Shown: piece after piece, positions 1 through 8,017 of the stretch
How positions within the stretch are numbered: position 1 is the first letter of the stretch
Layout of the letters: each line of letters starts with the position of its first letter
From: Bacillota bacterium
GTDB lineage: Bacteria; Bacillota; Clostridia; Lachnospirales; Bianqueaceae
Direction: 5' to 3'
Assembly: GCA_017442535.1 (NCBI GenBank)
Contig: JAFRZL010000010.1
Location: 62,001 to 126,000 of the forward strand
Length of the DNA: 64,000 bases
Program-made: the position numbers and the translations under genes
Notes under the pieces: model-generated
The model's database searches: none
The model's input: the letters and a program-made list of their open reading frames with translations, nothing else
What the model was told of the DNA's origin: nothing

Positions 1-437
1 CGCTTCTGTGGATCAAATCGCGGCATCTGTCGATCTTTATCTCGTTCCTGATGGTACTGCCGGTCATCTGGTCCGGCGTGGATCAGGGACTCTCCCAGAT
101 CGATCAGGGGCTCGCAGAGGTGGCCAAAGTCTATCGCCTGAGCCGTTGGCAGCGGGTCAGGCACGTGGACCTGCCCGCCGTCGCGCCCTTCCTGAAATCC
201 GCCTGCCGCGTGGCGCTCGGCTTCGCCTGGAAGTCCGGCATCGCGGCGGAAGTCATCGTTACTCCGATCGGCTTCATCGGCAAGAAGCTCTATGACGCCA
301 AGGTGACGCTGGTCACCGCGGATATGTTCGCGTGGACGGCGGTCGTGATACTGCTGTCCTTCCTGTTCGAAAAACTATTCGGCCTGCTGCTTGACAGGCT
401 GCCCGGGAGGGAGGTCAGGACACATGGACCCAAGTGA
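1..437 (+). CDS. ABC transporter permease, NitT/TauT type (5'-truncated by window edge)
   Basis: Inner-membrane permease half of an importer; the reading frame is open from base 3 and already running at the window edge, so the N-terminus lies outside. The visible ~145 residues hold the conserved cytoplasmic coupling loop of binding-protein-dependent permeases (around LAEVAKVYRLSRWQRVRHVDLP, an EAA-like motif with the usual Gly replaced) followed by two hydrophobic segments. The arrangement GLAEVAKVY...VDLPAVAPF and the tail resemble the SsuC/TauC/NrtB group (nitrate, sulfonate, taurine or pyrimidine precursors); the substrate cannot be read from this part. The stop overlaps the start of the ATPase gene by 14 bases, so the two are translationally coupled. 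Confidence 0.85.
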   Translation, partial: LLWIKSRHLSIFISFLMVLPVIWSGVDQGLSQIDQGLAEVAKVYRLSRWQRVRHVDLPAVAPFLKSACRVALGFAWKSGIAAEVIVTPIGFIGKKLYDAKVTLVTADMFAWTAVVILLSFLFEKLFGLLLDRLPGREVRTHGPK

Positions 438-1089
438 ACCCAGAACAAGCCCCGGGATGGTGCAGATGATGGCGGATCTTTCACTCGAGCGGGACCGTCT
501 GAAAGATCTGGTCTTTGACGATGTCAGCTTTGCGTACACGCAGCCAGACGGGACCAAACGCACCGTACTGGATCACTTCAGCGCACGCTTTCCTGACCGG
601 CTTCTGACGCTGATCTCTGGGCCCTCAGGCTCCGGCAAAACCACGCTTTTCCGACTTGCGGCGGGCCTGATCAAGCCCGATTCCGGGACGATCACCGGCT
701 TTCCCGAGGAGGGCGCCGGGATCCTGTTCCAGGATGACCGGCTGTTCCCGCACCTGAATGTGCTGCAGAATCTGCTGCTCTGCGCTCCGGAGAGGACGGA
801 GGAAGAGCTCCGTGAGATGCTATCCGAACTGGAGATCGCGGATGTGGCCGATCAGTATCCCGATACGCTCTCGGGCGGGCAGAGCCGCCGCGCGGCGATC
901 CTGCGCGCGGCCGCGGTGGACAGACCGCTGTATCTGCTGGATGAGCCTTTTAACGGACTGGATCCGGAGACGCGGGACCGTACAGCCGCCTGGCTGATGA
1001 ACCGGCTGCGCGGCCGCACCGTCCTCCTGATCACGCATGTGGAGGCGGAAGGCATGGAAGGCGAAAAACTGATGCTGAGGACGCTATAG
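424..1089 (+). CDS. ABC transporter ATP-binding protein, NitT/TauT type
   Basis: Cytoplasmic ATPase that energises the permease encoded just upstream. Walker A is GPSGSGKTT, the signature is LSGGQSRRA, Walker B is LYLLDEPF, and a switch His lies in LLITHVE. About 221 residues, slightly short for the family, because the C-terminal regulatory extension is absent. I chose ATG 424 rather than the in-frame GTG-type start at 391 because a GGGAGGGAGG Shine-Dalgarno run sits 8-16 bases upstream and the 391 start would lie deep in the permease gene. A hairpin repeat begins six bases after the stop. Substrate unknown; nitrate/sulfonate/taurine-like or riboflavin/thiamine-precursor import are the usual family options. 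Confidence 0.88.
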   Translation: MDPSEPRTSPGMVQMMADLSLERDRLKDLVFDDVSFAYTQPDGTKRTVLDHFSARFPDRLLTLISGPSGSGKTTLFRLAAGLIKPDSGTITGFPEEGAGILFQDDRLFPHLNVLQNLLLCAPERTEEELREMLSELEIADVADQYPDTLSGGQSRRAAILRAAAVDRPLYLLDEPFNGLDPETRDRTAAWLMNRLRGRTVLLITHVEAEGMEGEKLMLRTL

Positions 1090-1095
1090 TGTGTC

Positions 1096-1167
1096 GCCCC
1101 CGGTCCCCCTTCTCGACGCTCGGTTTTGCTAACGCAAAAATATCGTCTCGAAGGGGGACACGGGGGC
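1096..1167. repeat. Hairpin repeat R1 (copy 1 of 3)
   Basis: A ~72-nt imperfect palindrome: left arm GCCCCCGGTCCCCCTTC, right arm the complementary GAAGGGGGACACGGGGGC, with a loop that itself contains TTTTGC-TAAC-GCAAAA. Closely similar copies lie at 3038-3107 and 7885-7954. All three directly follow an ABC ATPase coding sequence. The arms differ between copies but stay complementary, as expected for selection on a hairpin. The tail TTTGCTTGTTTC is T-rich, so a terminator role is possible, but there is no clean U-tract. Confidence 0.8.
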
Positions 1168-1241
1168 TTTGCTTGTTTCGAGAGATTAGGCTGACGGGGA
1201 CACGGAGAAAAAAGGCAGTACTCGACTCTTTTTCAATGATG

Positions 1242-2483
1242 TTATTCTTGTGAAGCGTCACGCTCCAGCAAGGCCGCGATAGCATCGTGTGCGTCAGTAA
1301 CATTTACAATGTGAAGCTGCCAGTCCAGGTAAGTACCGTACTGGAAGCAGAAGTACTGATCGTCATAGGCTTTTTCGTTCAGGTGGTAGCCTGCTTTCAG
1401 CGGATAGAGTTTTCCGGTTTTCCAGTCATAGATAAGGGGGGCAGCCATATAATTGTCGCAGGGGATGATGGCGATAAAGCCAGCACGCGACAGACCCAAT
1501 TGATAGCTGGTATAAACCTGGATCATGTATTCCCCGGGCAATTCGCCAAGCAGGTCTTCTTGGTGAGAGTCGATATCAGTCAAATAGAACTGGGTTTTGC
1601 CGGCTTCCGTTTGCGAAAAGATGCCGGAAGATTCGCTGAGAAGAACGCAGCCGTTTCGGAGTCCGCCAGAAACAATGACTTCACGGCTCCAATCTTGAAG
1701 AGAATAACGGCAATATTCGCGTTTCGTGGTTTCTTTATCGTATTCCTCCAGCAGCAGATATTGATCGGTCAAAGCGATCGGCCAGTGATCCCATAGTTTG
1801 TTAGGGATGGAATAAAGTATCTGCTGTTTTTTGCTGTGGAAATCAAAAACTTCTACATAGGTGTCAGGAAGTGGCATGGAGTCGGGAGAGCCGTACTCAC
1901 CATATTCATAGTTAGGCATATCCATTTCGGATCGAAAAACATATAGTTTTTGATTACGCAAACAAAAGAATTCCAGACCGGTATTTCGCAGGGGATCCAA
2001 ATCATATTTGAATTCCCATATTTTATTCCTCGTTTTGGCATTCAGATTGATTTCATATAAATCATAGCCATAATAAAGCTGCGTCAGCCCAGCTACTGGC
2101 GCCATCTCACTGTTTGCCTGAAGGACATAAACGCTTTCATCAGTACAGCTAAGTATGAATGTGGAAGATGTGTCGAACAAAGCAGGGCAATCCGGGAAAT
2201 CTTCTCGATCATGTGTACATTCCGGGTTCCAGCACAGGACATACTCCTGCGAGCTATCTGCATGATACGTTAATGTCAAGTTCCTGAAGTTATTAGTATC
2301 CTCCACAAAGAAGAAAAGGCCGTTGCCATCCATTGCACAATCGGCATAAGGAGAAAAAGCACTGGGAGAGTATTGGTAGATTTTTGAGAAGGAACTGGTG
2401 GAATTGGTTAACGAGGGCGGGGAAGAGCAGCCTGACAGAAATAACAATGCCAATATAAGACAAATACAACTGTTTTTATTCAT
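1242..2483 (-). CDS. Secreted lipoprotein, beta-propeller-like, unknown function
   Basis: A 413-residue predicted lipoprotein: signal peptide MNKNSCICLILALLFLSGC with a lipobox LSGC (Cys19), then a Ser/Thr-rich linker and a long extracellular domain. The body is rich in repeated Tyr/Trp-containing strands such as the YVLCWNPECTHDREDFPDCP block and DQYLLLEEYDK, reminiscent of the DUF5050-type beta-propeller lipoproteins common in Clostridia; that family match is a judgement from pattern only. No catalytic motif was recognised. It is transcribed convergently with the ABC operon on its left. A shorter, frameshifted lipoprotein of similar style occurs at 44390-45023. AT-richer than its neighbours, suggesting acquisition. 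Confidence 0.7.
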   Translation of the reverse strand: MNKNSCICLILALLFLSGCSSPPSLTNSTSSFSKIYQYSPSAFSPYADCAMDGNGLFFFVEDTNNFRNLTLTYHADSSQEYVLCWNPECTHDREDFPDCPALFDTSSTFILSCTDESVYVLQANSEMAPVAGLTQLYYGYDLYEINLNAKTRNKIWEFKYDLDPLRNTGLEFFCLRNQKLYVFRSEMDMPNYEYGEYGSPDSMPLPDTYVEVFDFHSKKQQILYSIPNKLWDHWPIALTDQYLLLEEYDKETTKREYCRYSLQDWSREVIVSGGLRNGCVLLSESSGIFSQTEAGKTQFYLTDIDSHQEDLLGELPGEYMIQVYTSYQLGLSRAGFIAIIPCDNYMAAPLIYDWKTGKLYPLKAGYHLNEKAYDDQYFCFQYGTYLDWQLHIVNVTDAHDAIAALLERDASQE

Positions 2484-2538
2484 ACCGGGAACTTCTTAGA
2501 GGAATCGAAAAAAGGGGGATAACAAGCGCGACAAGACG

Positions 2539-2922
2539 TCAGTAATAAAACGAAACATAATATACTTCCAAAGAACCGGTCGCGGTTGTAATGCCAGAAA
2601 AGCTAAAGGAAAAATAACGTCCGTTGTTGGCATAAACATAAATGCTGGAAGGATTGTAAAACGTCAGAGACGATCCTCCCATAACATTGGAATAATCGGT
2701 TATTTCCATGTGATATCGATCAACATGTTCGCCAGTACCATCATATATTAGATCATACCCAATTCTAATCCAGGTTCCATCACTTAACTGTTTAACAGTA
2801 TAGTCATCATAACTATAATTCTGTGAAACAGGAATGGCTTCTACAGCCCTGCCCTTCGATCCGGCAGCAAGAACAGAAATCGGACTGCAAAAAAAAGCAA
2901 GGATAAATACGACGCAGAGGCA
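2539..2922 (-). pseudogene. Start-less secreted protein gene, truncated at an ABC-gene remnant
   Basis: The minus strand carries an open frame ending with TGA at 2541-2539. It reads a hydrophobic signal-peptide-like stretch (CVVFILAFFCSPISVLAAGS) followed by about 100 residues of a plausible secreted domain (for example SYDDYTVKQLSDGTWIRIGY and VMGGSSLTFYNPSSIYVYAN). No ATG, GTG or TTG precedes the signal sequence in this frame before a stop at 2952-2950. The upstream DNA is instead a piece of an ABC ATPase gene (2918-3014). The simplest reading is that a recombination removed the promoter and first few codons. The product is not recognised. Confidence 0.6.
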
Positions 2923-3014
2923 ACAAGGACAAAGTCTTTGATTGTTCCGTTACTCTGATCGAAGACGTCTGTGAAGAGACCGAGCCCACGCCCGACAACT
3001 ACGTGATCGGCATC
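2918..3014 (+). pseudogene. Remnant of an ABC ATPase gene (C-terminal fragment)
   Basis: Read from 2919, this stretch gives GNKDKVFDCSVTLIEDVCEE followed by TEPTPDNYVIGI, which matches residues GNKDKVFDYPVALVEDTREK and TEPTSENYVIGV of the complete ATPase gene at 6604-7878 almost residue for residue. No start codon or Walker motifs are present, so only a ~32-codon C-terminal piece survives. It is followed by the same type of hairpin repeat that follows the intact gene, and then by a terminator. This indicates that a paralogous ATPase gene, perhaps a whole second operon, once stood here and was deleted. Confidence 0.8.
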
Positions 3015-3037
3015 GGAGGAACGGAAGAAAAAAAGAC

Positions 3038-3107
3038 ACCCCCGGCCCCCCTTTTTCAGCGCTCGGTTGCGCTGCGCAAATATCGCTTCAAAAGGGGGCA
3101 CGGGGGC
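3038..3107. repeat. Hairpin repeat R2 (copy 2 of 3)
   Basis: Palindrome with left arm ACCCCCGGCCCCCCTTTT, right arm AAAAGGGGGCACGGGGGC and an inner stem TTGCG-CTG-CGCAA. The loop sequence CTCGGTTGCGCTGCGCAAATATCG is shared almost exactly with copy R3 and partly with R1. It follows the ABC ATPase remnant. Confidence 0.8.
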
Positions 3108-3159
3108 ATAGCTTTGGCCGGGAGACACCTTTCGTCCAGCCTGCACCGGGCGCAATTTT

Positions 3160-3189
3160 GGCCGTATTCCATAAGAGACGGCCTTTTTT
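3160..3189 (+). terminator. Rho-independent terminator
   Basis: Stem GGCCGT / ACGGCC around a 12-nt loop, followed by six Ts. It closes the remnant ABC unit and isolates the promoter of the next operon. Confidence 0.75.
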
Positions 3190-3224
3190 CGTGATAATTT
3201 TTTGACAATATTCCCAATTTATGG

Positions 3225-3253
3225 TTGACAATTATAATGAATGCGAGTACAAT
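3225..3253 (+). promoter_or_regulatory. Sigma-A promoter of the ABC importer operon
   Basis: TTGACA (3225-3230), 17-nt spacer, TACAAT (3248-3253). This leaves a leader of about 100 nt before the binding-protein gene. Confidence 0.8.
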
Positions 3254-3363
3254 ATGCTTACCAACAGATCAGACGGGTCACGATATACATACAGAGATCA
3301 CACCGAAATAAACGTCCCCGCGGGCGTTTATGATACTATTTTACACAAAGTGAGGGATTTGAA

Positions 3364-4704
3364 ATGAAAAAGTATGTGGCGCTGATGATGGCGGTACTGA
3401 TGCTCGCTATGGCCGCACTGACATCCTGTAGCGGAAGCCAGGGTGGAGGCAGCAAAGAGAAGAGCGAAGTCCAGAAGATCATCGAGCAGGCGCAGAACAT
3501 GAGCATGGAAGAGCTTGCGAAAAAGGCCATCGAAGAATCCAAGGGCAAGACTTTCTACGGCGTCGGTAACTCCAGCCGCGGCAAGAGCGCGCTCCCCGTA
3601 TTCATCGATTACCTTAAGACCATCGATCCGTCTTACACGATGGAATTCGACTGGCAGCAGCCCAAGAACAACAAGATTTTCGATCAGCTGACCGCTGAGG
3701 GCCAGAAAAGGACCGGTACCTACGCGATGACGCTGATCCAGGACGGTAACCAGATCGAGTCCAAGATGGTCAAGACCGGCGTTCTGGATACCTTTATTCC
3801 CAAGGAATGGGCCGAGGCCAAGGGTGTGAAGGCCTCCGAGTACAAGGGCTATCTGCCTCTGCAGACCCTGAATAAAGTCTTTATGTTCAACTGCACCGGC
3901 GACAAGACCTTCGACAACTGCTGGGACTACGTAGCCGAAGGCGCCCATGGCCAGTTCATGGACATCAACAGCGAAATCGTCGGCAAGAATTTCCTGTACA
4001 TGCTGACCAAGGCTGAGTATTCCAAGTATCTGAAGGATGCGTTTGACAAGCTGAGCGATGCCGAAAAGGCCTACCTGCAGCCCACTATCGACGAAGTCGA
4101 GCAGACCGCCAAGGATTACAACCTGGGCGAGAACGGCAAGTATGCGCTTGCCTGGATCAAGCTCTGGGTCGGCAGCTACAACGCGGTTGAGGACGACGGC
4201 CCCATCTGCAATAACCTGACGGACGCTTCCGCTACGGACGAGTTCGGCCTGCTGGTTTACTCCAAGCTTCGCTCCATCACCGAGTCCGACGGCAAGTCCG
4301 TCAACAATATCAAAGTTGCGGCTTACGAGGACGGCTATGAGGGCATCGGCGGCTATGGCTACTGCCATTATCTGTTCCTGACCGACAACAGCCCGCTGCC
4401 CTGGACCGCCTGCGCGTTCATCGCTTTCATGACCTGCACGCAGGAAGGCTTCGAGGCGTGGGGCAAGGATATGGGCGGATATTCCTCCAATCCCAAGGTC
4501 TACGCAGCCAACGAAGAGAAGCACAACCACTCCAAGGGCGGCTACGACGAAGCCGGCAACAATGCGTTCCCGGCCAAGAACGACCGCGGTTATGACTGGT
4601 GGGTCGGCGAAGGCAAGCTGGTTCTGGAAGATCCTGAATACTGCGCCAGCGTTGCTTTCACGGTCGGCTCCTGGATCGAAACCCTGGACAAGTACAAAGG
4701 CTGA
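3364..4704 (+). CDS. ABC transporter substrate-binding lipoprotein
   Basis: Extracellular receptor of the importer encoded by the next two genes. The 446-residue protein begins with a lipoprotein signal (MLAMAALTSCSG, lipidated Cys at about residue 22), followed by a Gly/Ser-rich linker and a two-lobed binding fold. FYGVGNSSRGKSALPVFIDYLK and AFIAFMTCTQEGFEAWGKDM are typical of iron/polyamine/sulfate-type class II binding proteins, but no ligand residues could be assigned. RBS GTGAGG precedes ATG 3364. A strong hairpin follows the stop, as is usual for binding-protein genes that need higher expression than their permease. Partner genes: fused permease and ATPase. Confidence 0.88.
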   Translation: MKKYVALMMAVLMLAMAALTSCSGSQGGGSKEKSEVQKIIEQAQNMSMEELAKKAIEESKGKTFYGVGNSSRGKSALPVFIDYLKTIDPSYTMEFDWQQPKNNKIFDQLTAEGQKRTGTYAMTLIQDGNQIESKMVKTGVLDTFIPKEWAEAKGVKASEYKGYLPLQTLNKVFMFNCTGDKTFDNCWDYVAEGAHGQFMDINSEIVGKNFLYMLTKAEYSKYLKDAFDKLSDAEKAYLQPTIDEVEQTAKDYNLGENGKYALAWIKLWVGSYNAVEDDGPICNNLTDASATDEFGLLVYSKLRSITESDGKSVNNIKVAAYEDGYEGIGGYGYCHYLFLTDNSPLPWTACAFIAFMTCTQEGFEAWGKDMGGYSSNPKVYAANEEKHNHSKGGYDEAGNNAFPAKNDRGYDWWVGEGKLVLEDPEYCASVAFTVGSWIETLDKYKG

Positions 4705-4725
4705 TAATCCGGCACTGAGACAATC

Positions 4726-4756
4726 ACCAAAGGCGTCCTCATAAGACGCCTTTGGT
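4726..4756 (+). terminator. Intercistronic hairpin (attenuator or mRNA stabiliser)
   Basis: Perfect 12-bp stem ACCAAAGGCGTC / GACGCCTTTGGT with a 7-nt loop lies between the binding-protein and permease genes. A short T-run is included in the stem. It probably reduces read-through into the permease and protects the 3' end of the upstream message. Confidence 0.65.
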
Positions 4757-4775
4757 TTACTAAGAGGATGAGAAT

Positions 4776-6602
4776 ATGCAAACCAATAATTCAAAGCCTG
4801 TCAGCAGGGCAGCCGTAATGCGGAACAAGGTCGCGACCTTCTTTTCCAAGCCGCAGAATACGATCCTTGTCCTTATGGGGCTGATCTGTACCTTCACTAC
4901 GTTTGCGCCGATTGTCGCAATCCTCGAAGATACGATTAAGATTCACCCCGGAACCATAGACCAGAATCTGACCGGATTGTCGTCCGGATATTCTTTCATC
5001 AACTATATTGACCTGTTTACCAGCAATATCGCTAAAATCCACCTGTGGACGCCGCTGCTGAACACGCTGATCCTGGCGGTCGGCTCCTGCGCGGTCGCGA
5101 TCCTGTACGGCGGCATATTCGCATTCCTGGTAACCAGAACCAATCTGTCGTGCAAGAAATACCTGAGTTCGATTTTTATCTTCCCTTACATCATGCCCCA
5201 GTGGACACTGGCAACGGTGTGGAAGAACCTTTTCGACTCGATCGCGGTAACCCATACCAAGGACGGTCTGCTGGCCGGCCTCTTCGGCATCCATATGCCT
5301 GAGTGGTGGTGTATGGGGCTTTTCCCCAGCATCCTGGTACTGGGCCTGCACTATGCTCCCTTCGCTTATATCCTGATCGGCGGCATCTTCCGCAATATGG
5401 ACGCCAACCTGGAGGAAGCGGCAACGATCCTGAATACGCCCAAGTGGAAGATCATGACGCATGTCACGCTTCCGTTGATCCGGCCGGCCATTCTCTCGAC
5501 GATCCTGCTGGTATTCGGCAGCTCCATGGGCTCCTACCCCGTACCGCATTTCCTGAAGCTGACCACCCTGTCCACCAAGTACATCGAACTTAATTCGAAC
5601 CGGACGGGCCAGGCGAGTATTCTGGCGGTCATCATGATGCTGCTTGGCGTCGCGATCATGTATTTCAACCAGCGTTCGCTCAAAAGCCGCAAGAGCTATA
5701 CGACGGTCACCGGCAAGTCCGGACAGACGTCCAAGATCAATCTGGGCAAGGTCGGCAAGGTCCTGATCGCGGTAATTTTCATCGTGATCACCTTCTTTAC
5801 CAGTATCTTCCCGATCATCTCGTTCACGTTTGAGACCTTCCTGCCCAACCCCGGCGATTACAGCTTCCTGAGGACACTGAATCCGGACAATCTGACCACC
5901 AAATGGTGGCTGACCGCAGAAAATGTGACCGAGAACGGTATGTACGGCCAGAAGGGTATGCTCTTTAATGAAATGATCTGGAAGGGCTTCGGCGGCACCA
6001 TGCTGGTATCCGTCGTTTGTGCTGTGACGGCCGGTGTGCTGGGTACGCTGATCGGCTACGCCGTTTCCAAGAACCGCCGCTCCAAGCTGGCCGGCTATGT
6101 GAACAGTGTCGCTTTCCTGCCGTACCTGATGCCGTCCATCGCCGTCAGTATCGCGTTCTTCAAGCTCTTCTCGGGCGGGATCAATTTGTACAATACCTAC
6201 TGGCTGCTGATTATCGTCGGTACTGTGAAGTACATACCTTTTGCCAGCCGAAGCTCGCTCAACTCGATGCTGCAGCTGTCCGGCGAGATCGAAGAGGCAG
6301 CCATCATCCAGGATATTCCTTGGCGCAAACGCATGACACGCATTATCGTACCCATTCAGAAGGCCTCGATCGTCAGCGGCTTCCTGCTGCCGTTCATGAC
6401 CTGTCTGCGTGAATTGTCCCTGTTCATGCTGCTCTGCGGCCAGGGCCTGATCCTGAGCACACAGCTCGACTACTTCGACGAAATGGGCCTGTACGCGTTC
6501 TCAAGTGGTATCAACCTGATTCTGATTGTAACGATTCTGATCTGCAACGCCCTTGTAAACAAGATCACCGGCGCGAGCCTGGACAAGGGCATAGGAGGAT
6601 AA
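4776..6602 (+). CDS. ABC transporter permease, two permease domains fused (FbpB-like)
   Basis: A 608-residue integral membrane protein made of two complete permease halves. Each half has about six membrane segments and its own cytoplasmic EAA loop: EEAATILNTPKWKIMTHVTLP in the first half (residue ~210) and EEAAIIQDIPWRKRMTRIIVP in the second (~510). Fused permeases of this length are usual for iron(III) (FbpB/AfuB/SfuB) and some 2-aminoethylphosphonate or polyamine importers; the substrate is not decided by sequence. It has RBS AAGAGGATG at ATG 4776 and is spaced by a single base from the ATPase gene, so translation is coupled. Confidence 0.88.
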   Translation: MQTNNSKPVSRAAVMRNKVATFFSKPQNTILVLMGLICTFTTFAPIVAILEDTIKIHPGTIDQNLTGLSSGYSFINYIDLFTSNIAKIHLWTPLLNTLILAVGSCAVAILYGGIFAFLVTRTNLSCKKYLSSIFIFPYIMPQWTLATVWKNLFDSIAVTHTKDGLLAGLFGIHMPEWWCMGLFPSILVLGLHYAPFAYILIGGIFRNMDANLEEAATILNTPKWKIMTHVTLPLIRPAILSTILLVFGSSMGSYPVPHFLKLTTLSTKYIELNSNRTGQASILAVIMMLLGVAIMYFNQRSLKSRKSYTTVTGKSGQTSKINLGKVGKVLIAVIFIVITFFTSIFPIISFTFETFLPNPGDYSFLRTLNPDNLTTKWWLTAENVTENGMYGQKGMLFNEMIWKGFGGTMLVSVVCAVTAGVLGTLIGYAVSKNRRSKLAGYVNSVAFLPYLMPSIAVSIAFFKLFSGGINLYNTYWLLIIVGTVKYIPFASRSSLNSMLQLSGEIEEAAIIQDIPWRKRMTRIIVPIQKASIVSGFLLPFMTCLRELSLFMLLCGQGLILSTQLDYFDEMGLYAFSSGINLILIVTILICNALVNKITGASLDKGIGG

Positions 6603-6603
6603 T

Positions 6604-7878
6604 ATGCCGAAAATTACTTTAACTGATATTACCAAACGGTGGGGCGACTTCTATGCCGTTGACCATCTGGATCTTGTCATCGAAGATTGTTCCTTTGTAA
6701 CCCTGCTGGGACCGTCCGGCTGCGGCAAAACCACGACCCTGCGCATGATCGCGGGTCTGGAGACCCCGACCTCCGGCCGCATCGAGATCGGCGATACGGT
6801 CGTCTTTGACAGCGAGCGCGGCATCAACGTGCCCGCGAACAAGCGCCACGTCGGCTTCCTGTTCCAGAACTACGCGTTGTGGCCCAACATGACGGTCTAT
6901 CAGAACATTTCCTTCGGCCTCAAGAACCTGAAGAAATACACCAAGCAGGAGATCGACGAGATCGTGCAGCGCGTGGCCAAAGTCGTGAAGATCGAAATGT
7001 TCCTGGACCGGTATCCCTCCGAGCTTTCCGGCGGACAGCAGCAACGTGTCGCTATCGCGCGTACGCTGGCACCCGAGCCCGAAGTCATCTTTATGGACGA
7101 GCCGCTGTCCAACCTGGACGCCAAGCTCCGTCTGGAAATGCGCTCCGAACTGCAGCGGCTGCATCTGACGACCGGCCGCACCTTCGTCTATGTAACCCAT
7201 GACCAGATGGAGGCCATGACCCTCGCCACCAAGATCTGCCTGATCGAAAACGGCGTGCTGCAGCAGTACGATCCGCCGCTGACCGTCTACGAAAAGCCCA
7301 ATAACCTCTTTGTGGCCGACTTTGTCGGAAGCCCCTCCATCAATTTTGTGGATGCCGAAGGCAAGCAGGCCGAAGACGGCACAATGGAGCTTAAGGTGCT
7401 GGGCGGCAAGAACGCGAAGTTCCGCTTCACCGAGCCCGTCAAAATGACGGAGTGGCGCCAGGCCGAAACCCGTGCCGACGAAGAGCTCGCCGCCGTCAGG
7501 GCCGAGCGTGCCAAGCACAAAGACCACGTGGAGAAAGGCAACAAAGACAAAGTCTTTGACTATCCTGTTGCCCTGGTCGAAGATACACGCGAAAAGACCG
7601 AGCCTACCTCCGAGAACTACGTGATCGGTGTACGTCCCGAAATGCTTGAAATCTGCGAAGAGGGCGGCATCGAAGGCGAAGTCTACAGCGCCATGCCCAC
7701 CGGTATGGAAACCACCGTCCGTGTCCGCATCGGCAACTTCCTGCTGACCGGCGTCGTCTTCGGCGGCGTCACTTACGAGATCGGCAGCAAGATCCATGTC
7801 AGATTCCGCGACAACGGCATCATGCTCTTCAGCCGCCTGTCCGGCAAGCTGATCGGCACCGGAGGACTGGAAGTATAA
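6604..7878 (+). CDS. ABC transporter ATP-binding protein with C-terminal TOBE region
   Basis: Cytoplasmic ATPase of the importer. Walker A GPSGCGKTT (residues 37-45), Q-loop in FLFQNYALWPNMTVYQNISF, signature LSGGQQQRVAIARTLA, Walker B VIFMDEPLSNLDAKLR and switch His in VYVTHDQMEAM. The 424-residue length includes a C-terminal OB/TOBE-like part (YVIGVRPEMLEI and later), with an unusually charged insertion around residues 290-330 (RAERAKHKDHVEKGNKDKVF). This insertion region is the part duplicated as a remnant at 2918-3014. Family: CUT1/MOI-type ATPases (FbpC, PotA, CysA). It is the last gene of the operon, followed two codons later by hairpin repeat R3. Confidence 0.92.
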   Translation: MPKITLTDITKRWGDFYAVDHLDLVIEDCSFVTLLGPSGCGKTTTLRMIAGLETPTSGRIEIGDTVVFDSERGINVPANKRHVGFLFQNYALWPNMTVYQNISFGLKNLKKYTKQEIDEIVQRVAKVVKIEMFLDRYPSELSGGQQQRVAIARTLAPEPEVIFMDEPLSNLDAKLRLEMRSELQRLHLTTGRTFVYVTHDQMEAMTLATKICLIENGVLQQYDPPLTVYEKPNNLFVADFVGSPSINFVDAEGKQAEDGTMELKVLGGKNAKFRFTEPVKMTEWRQAETRADEELAAVRAERAKHKDHVEKGNKDKVFDYPVALVEDTREKTEPTSENYVIGVRPEMLEICEEGGIEGEVYSAMPTGMETTVRVRIGNFLLTGVVFGGVTYEIGSKIHVRFRDNGIMLFSRLSGKLIGTGGLEV

Positions 7879-7884
7879 TGTGAC

Positions 7885-7954
7885 GCCCCCGGACTCCTTC
7901 TATAGCGATCGGTTGCGCTGTGCGCAAATATCGCTTCAAAAGGGGTCCGGGGGC
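7885..7954. repeat. Hairpin repeat R3 (copy 3 of 3)
   Basis: Left arm GCCCCCGGACTCCTTC, right arm GAAGCG-like strand ending AAAAGGGGTCCGGGGGC, inner stem TTGCGC-TGT-GCGCAA. The junction with the preceding stop (TAATGTGACGCCCCCGG) closely resembles that of R1 (TAGTGTGTCGCCCCCGG). Confidence 0.8.
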
Positions 7955-7974
7955 ATTGCTTATTTCGGTGTTTG

Positions 7975-7997
7975 CGGCCCGGCAAGGCCGTTTTTTT
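7975..7997 (+). terminator. Rho-independent terminator
   Basis: CGGCC-CGGCAA-GGCCG followed by seven Ts; ends the ABC importer operon just downstream of R3. Confidence 0.8.
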
Positions 7998-8017
7998 GTG
8001 GGAAAGGGAAGGCCGGA

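Noticed and set aside
3038-3194. Short protein read through repeat R2 (continuing the ATPase remnant frame)
   Set aside because: It has no start of its own and passes through a hairpin repeat and a terminator.
3328-4794. 488-codon open frame opposite the substrate-binding-protein gene
   Set aside because: Antisense shadow of a well-supported gene.
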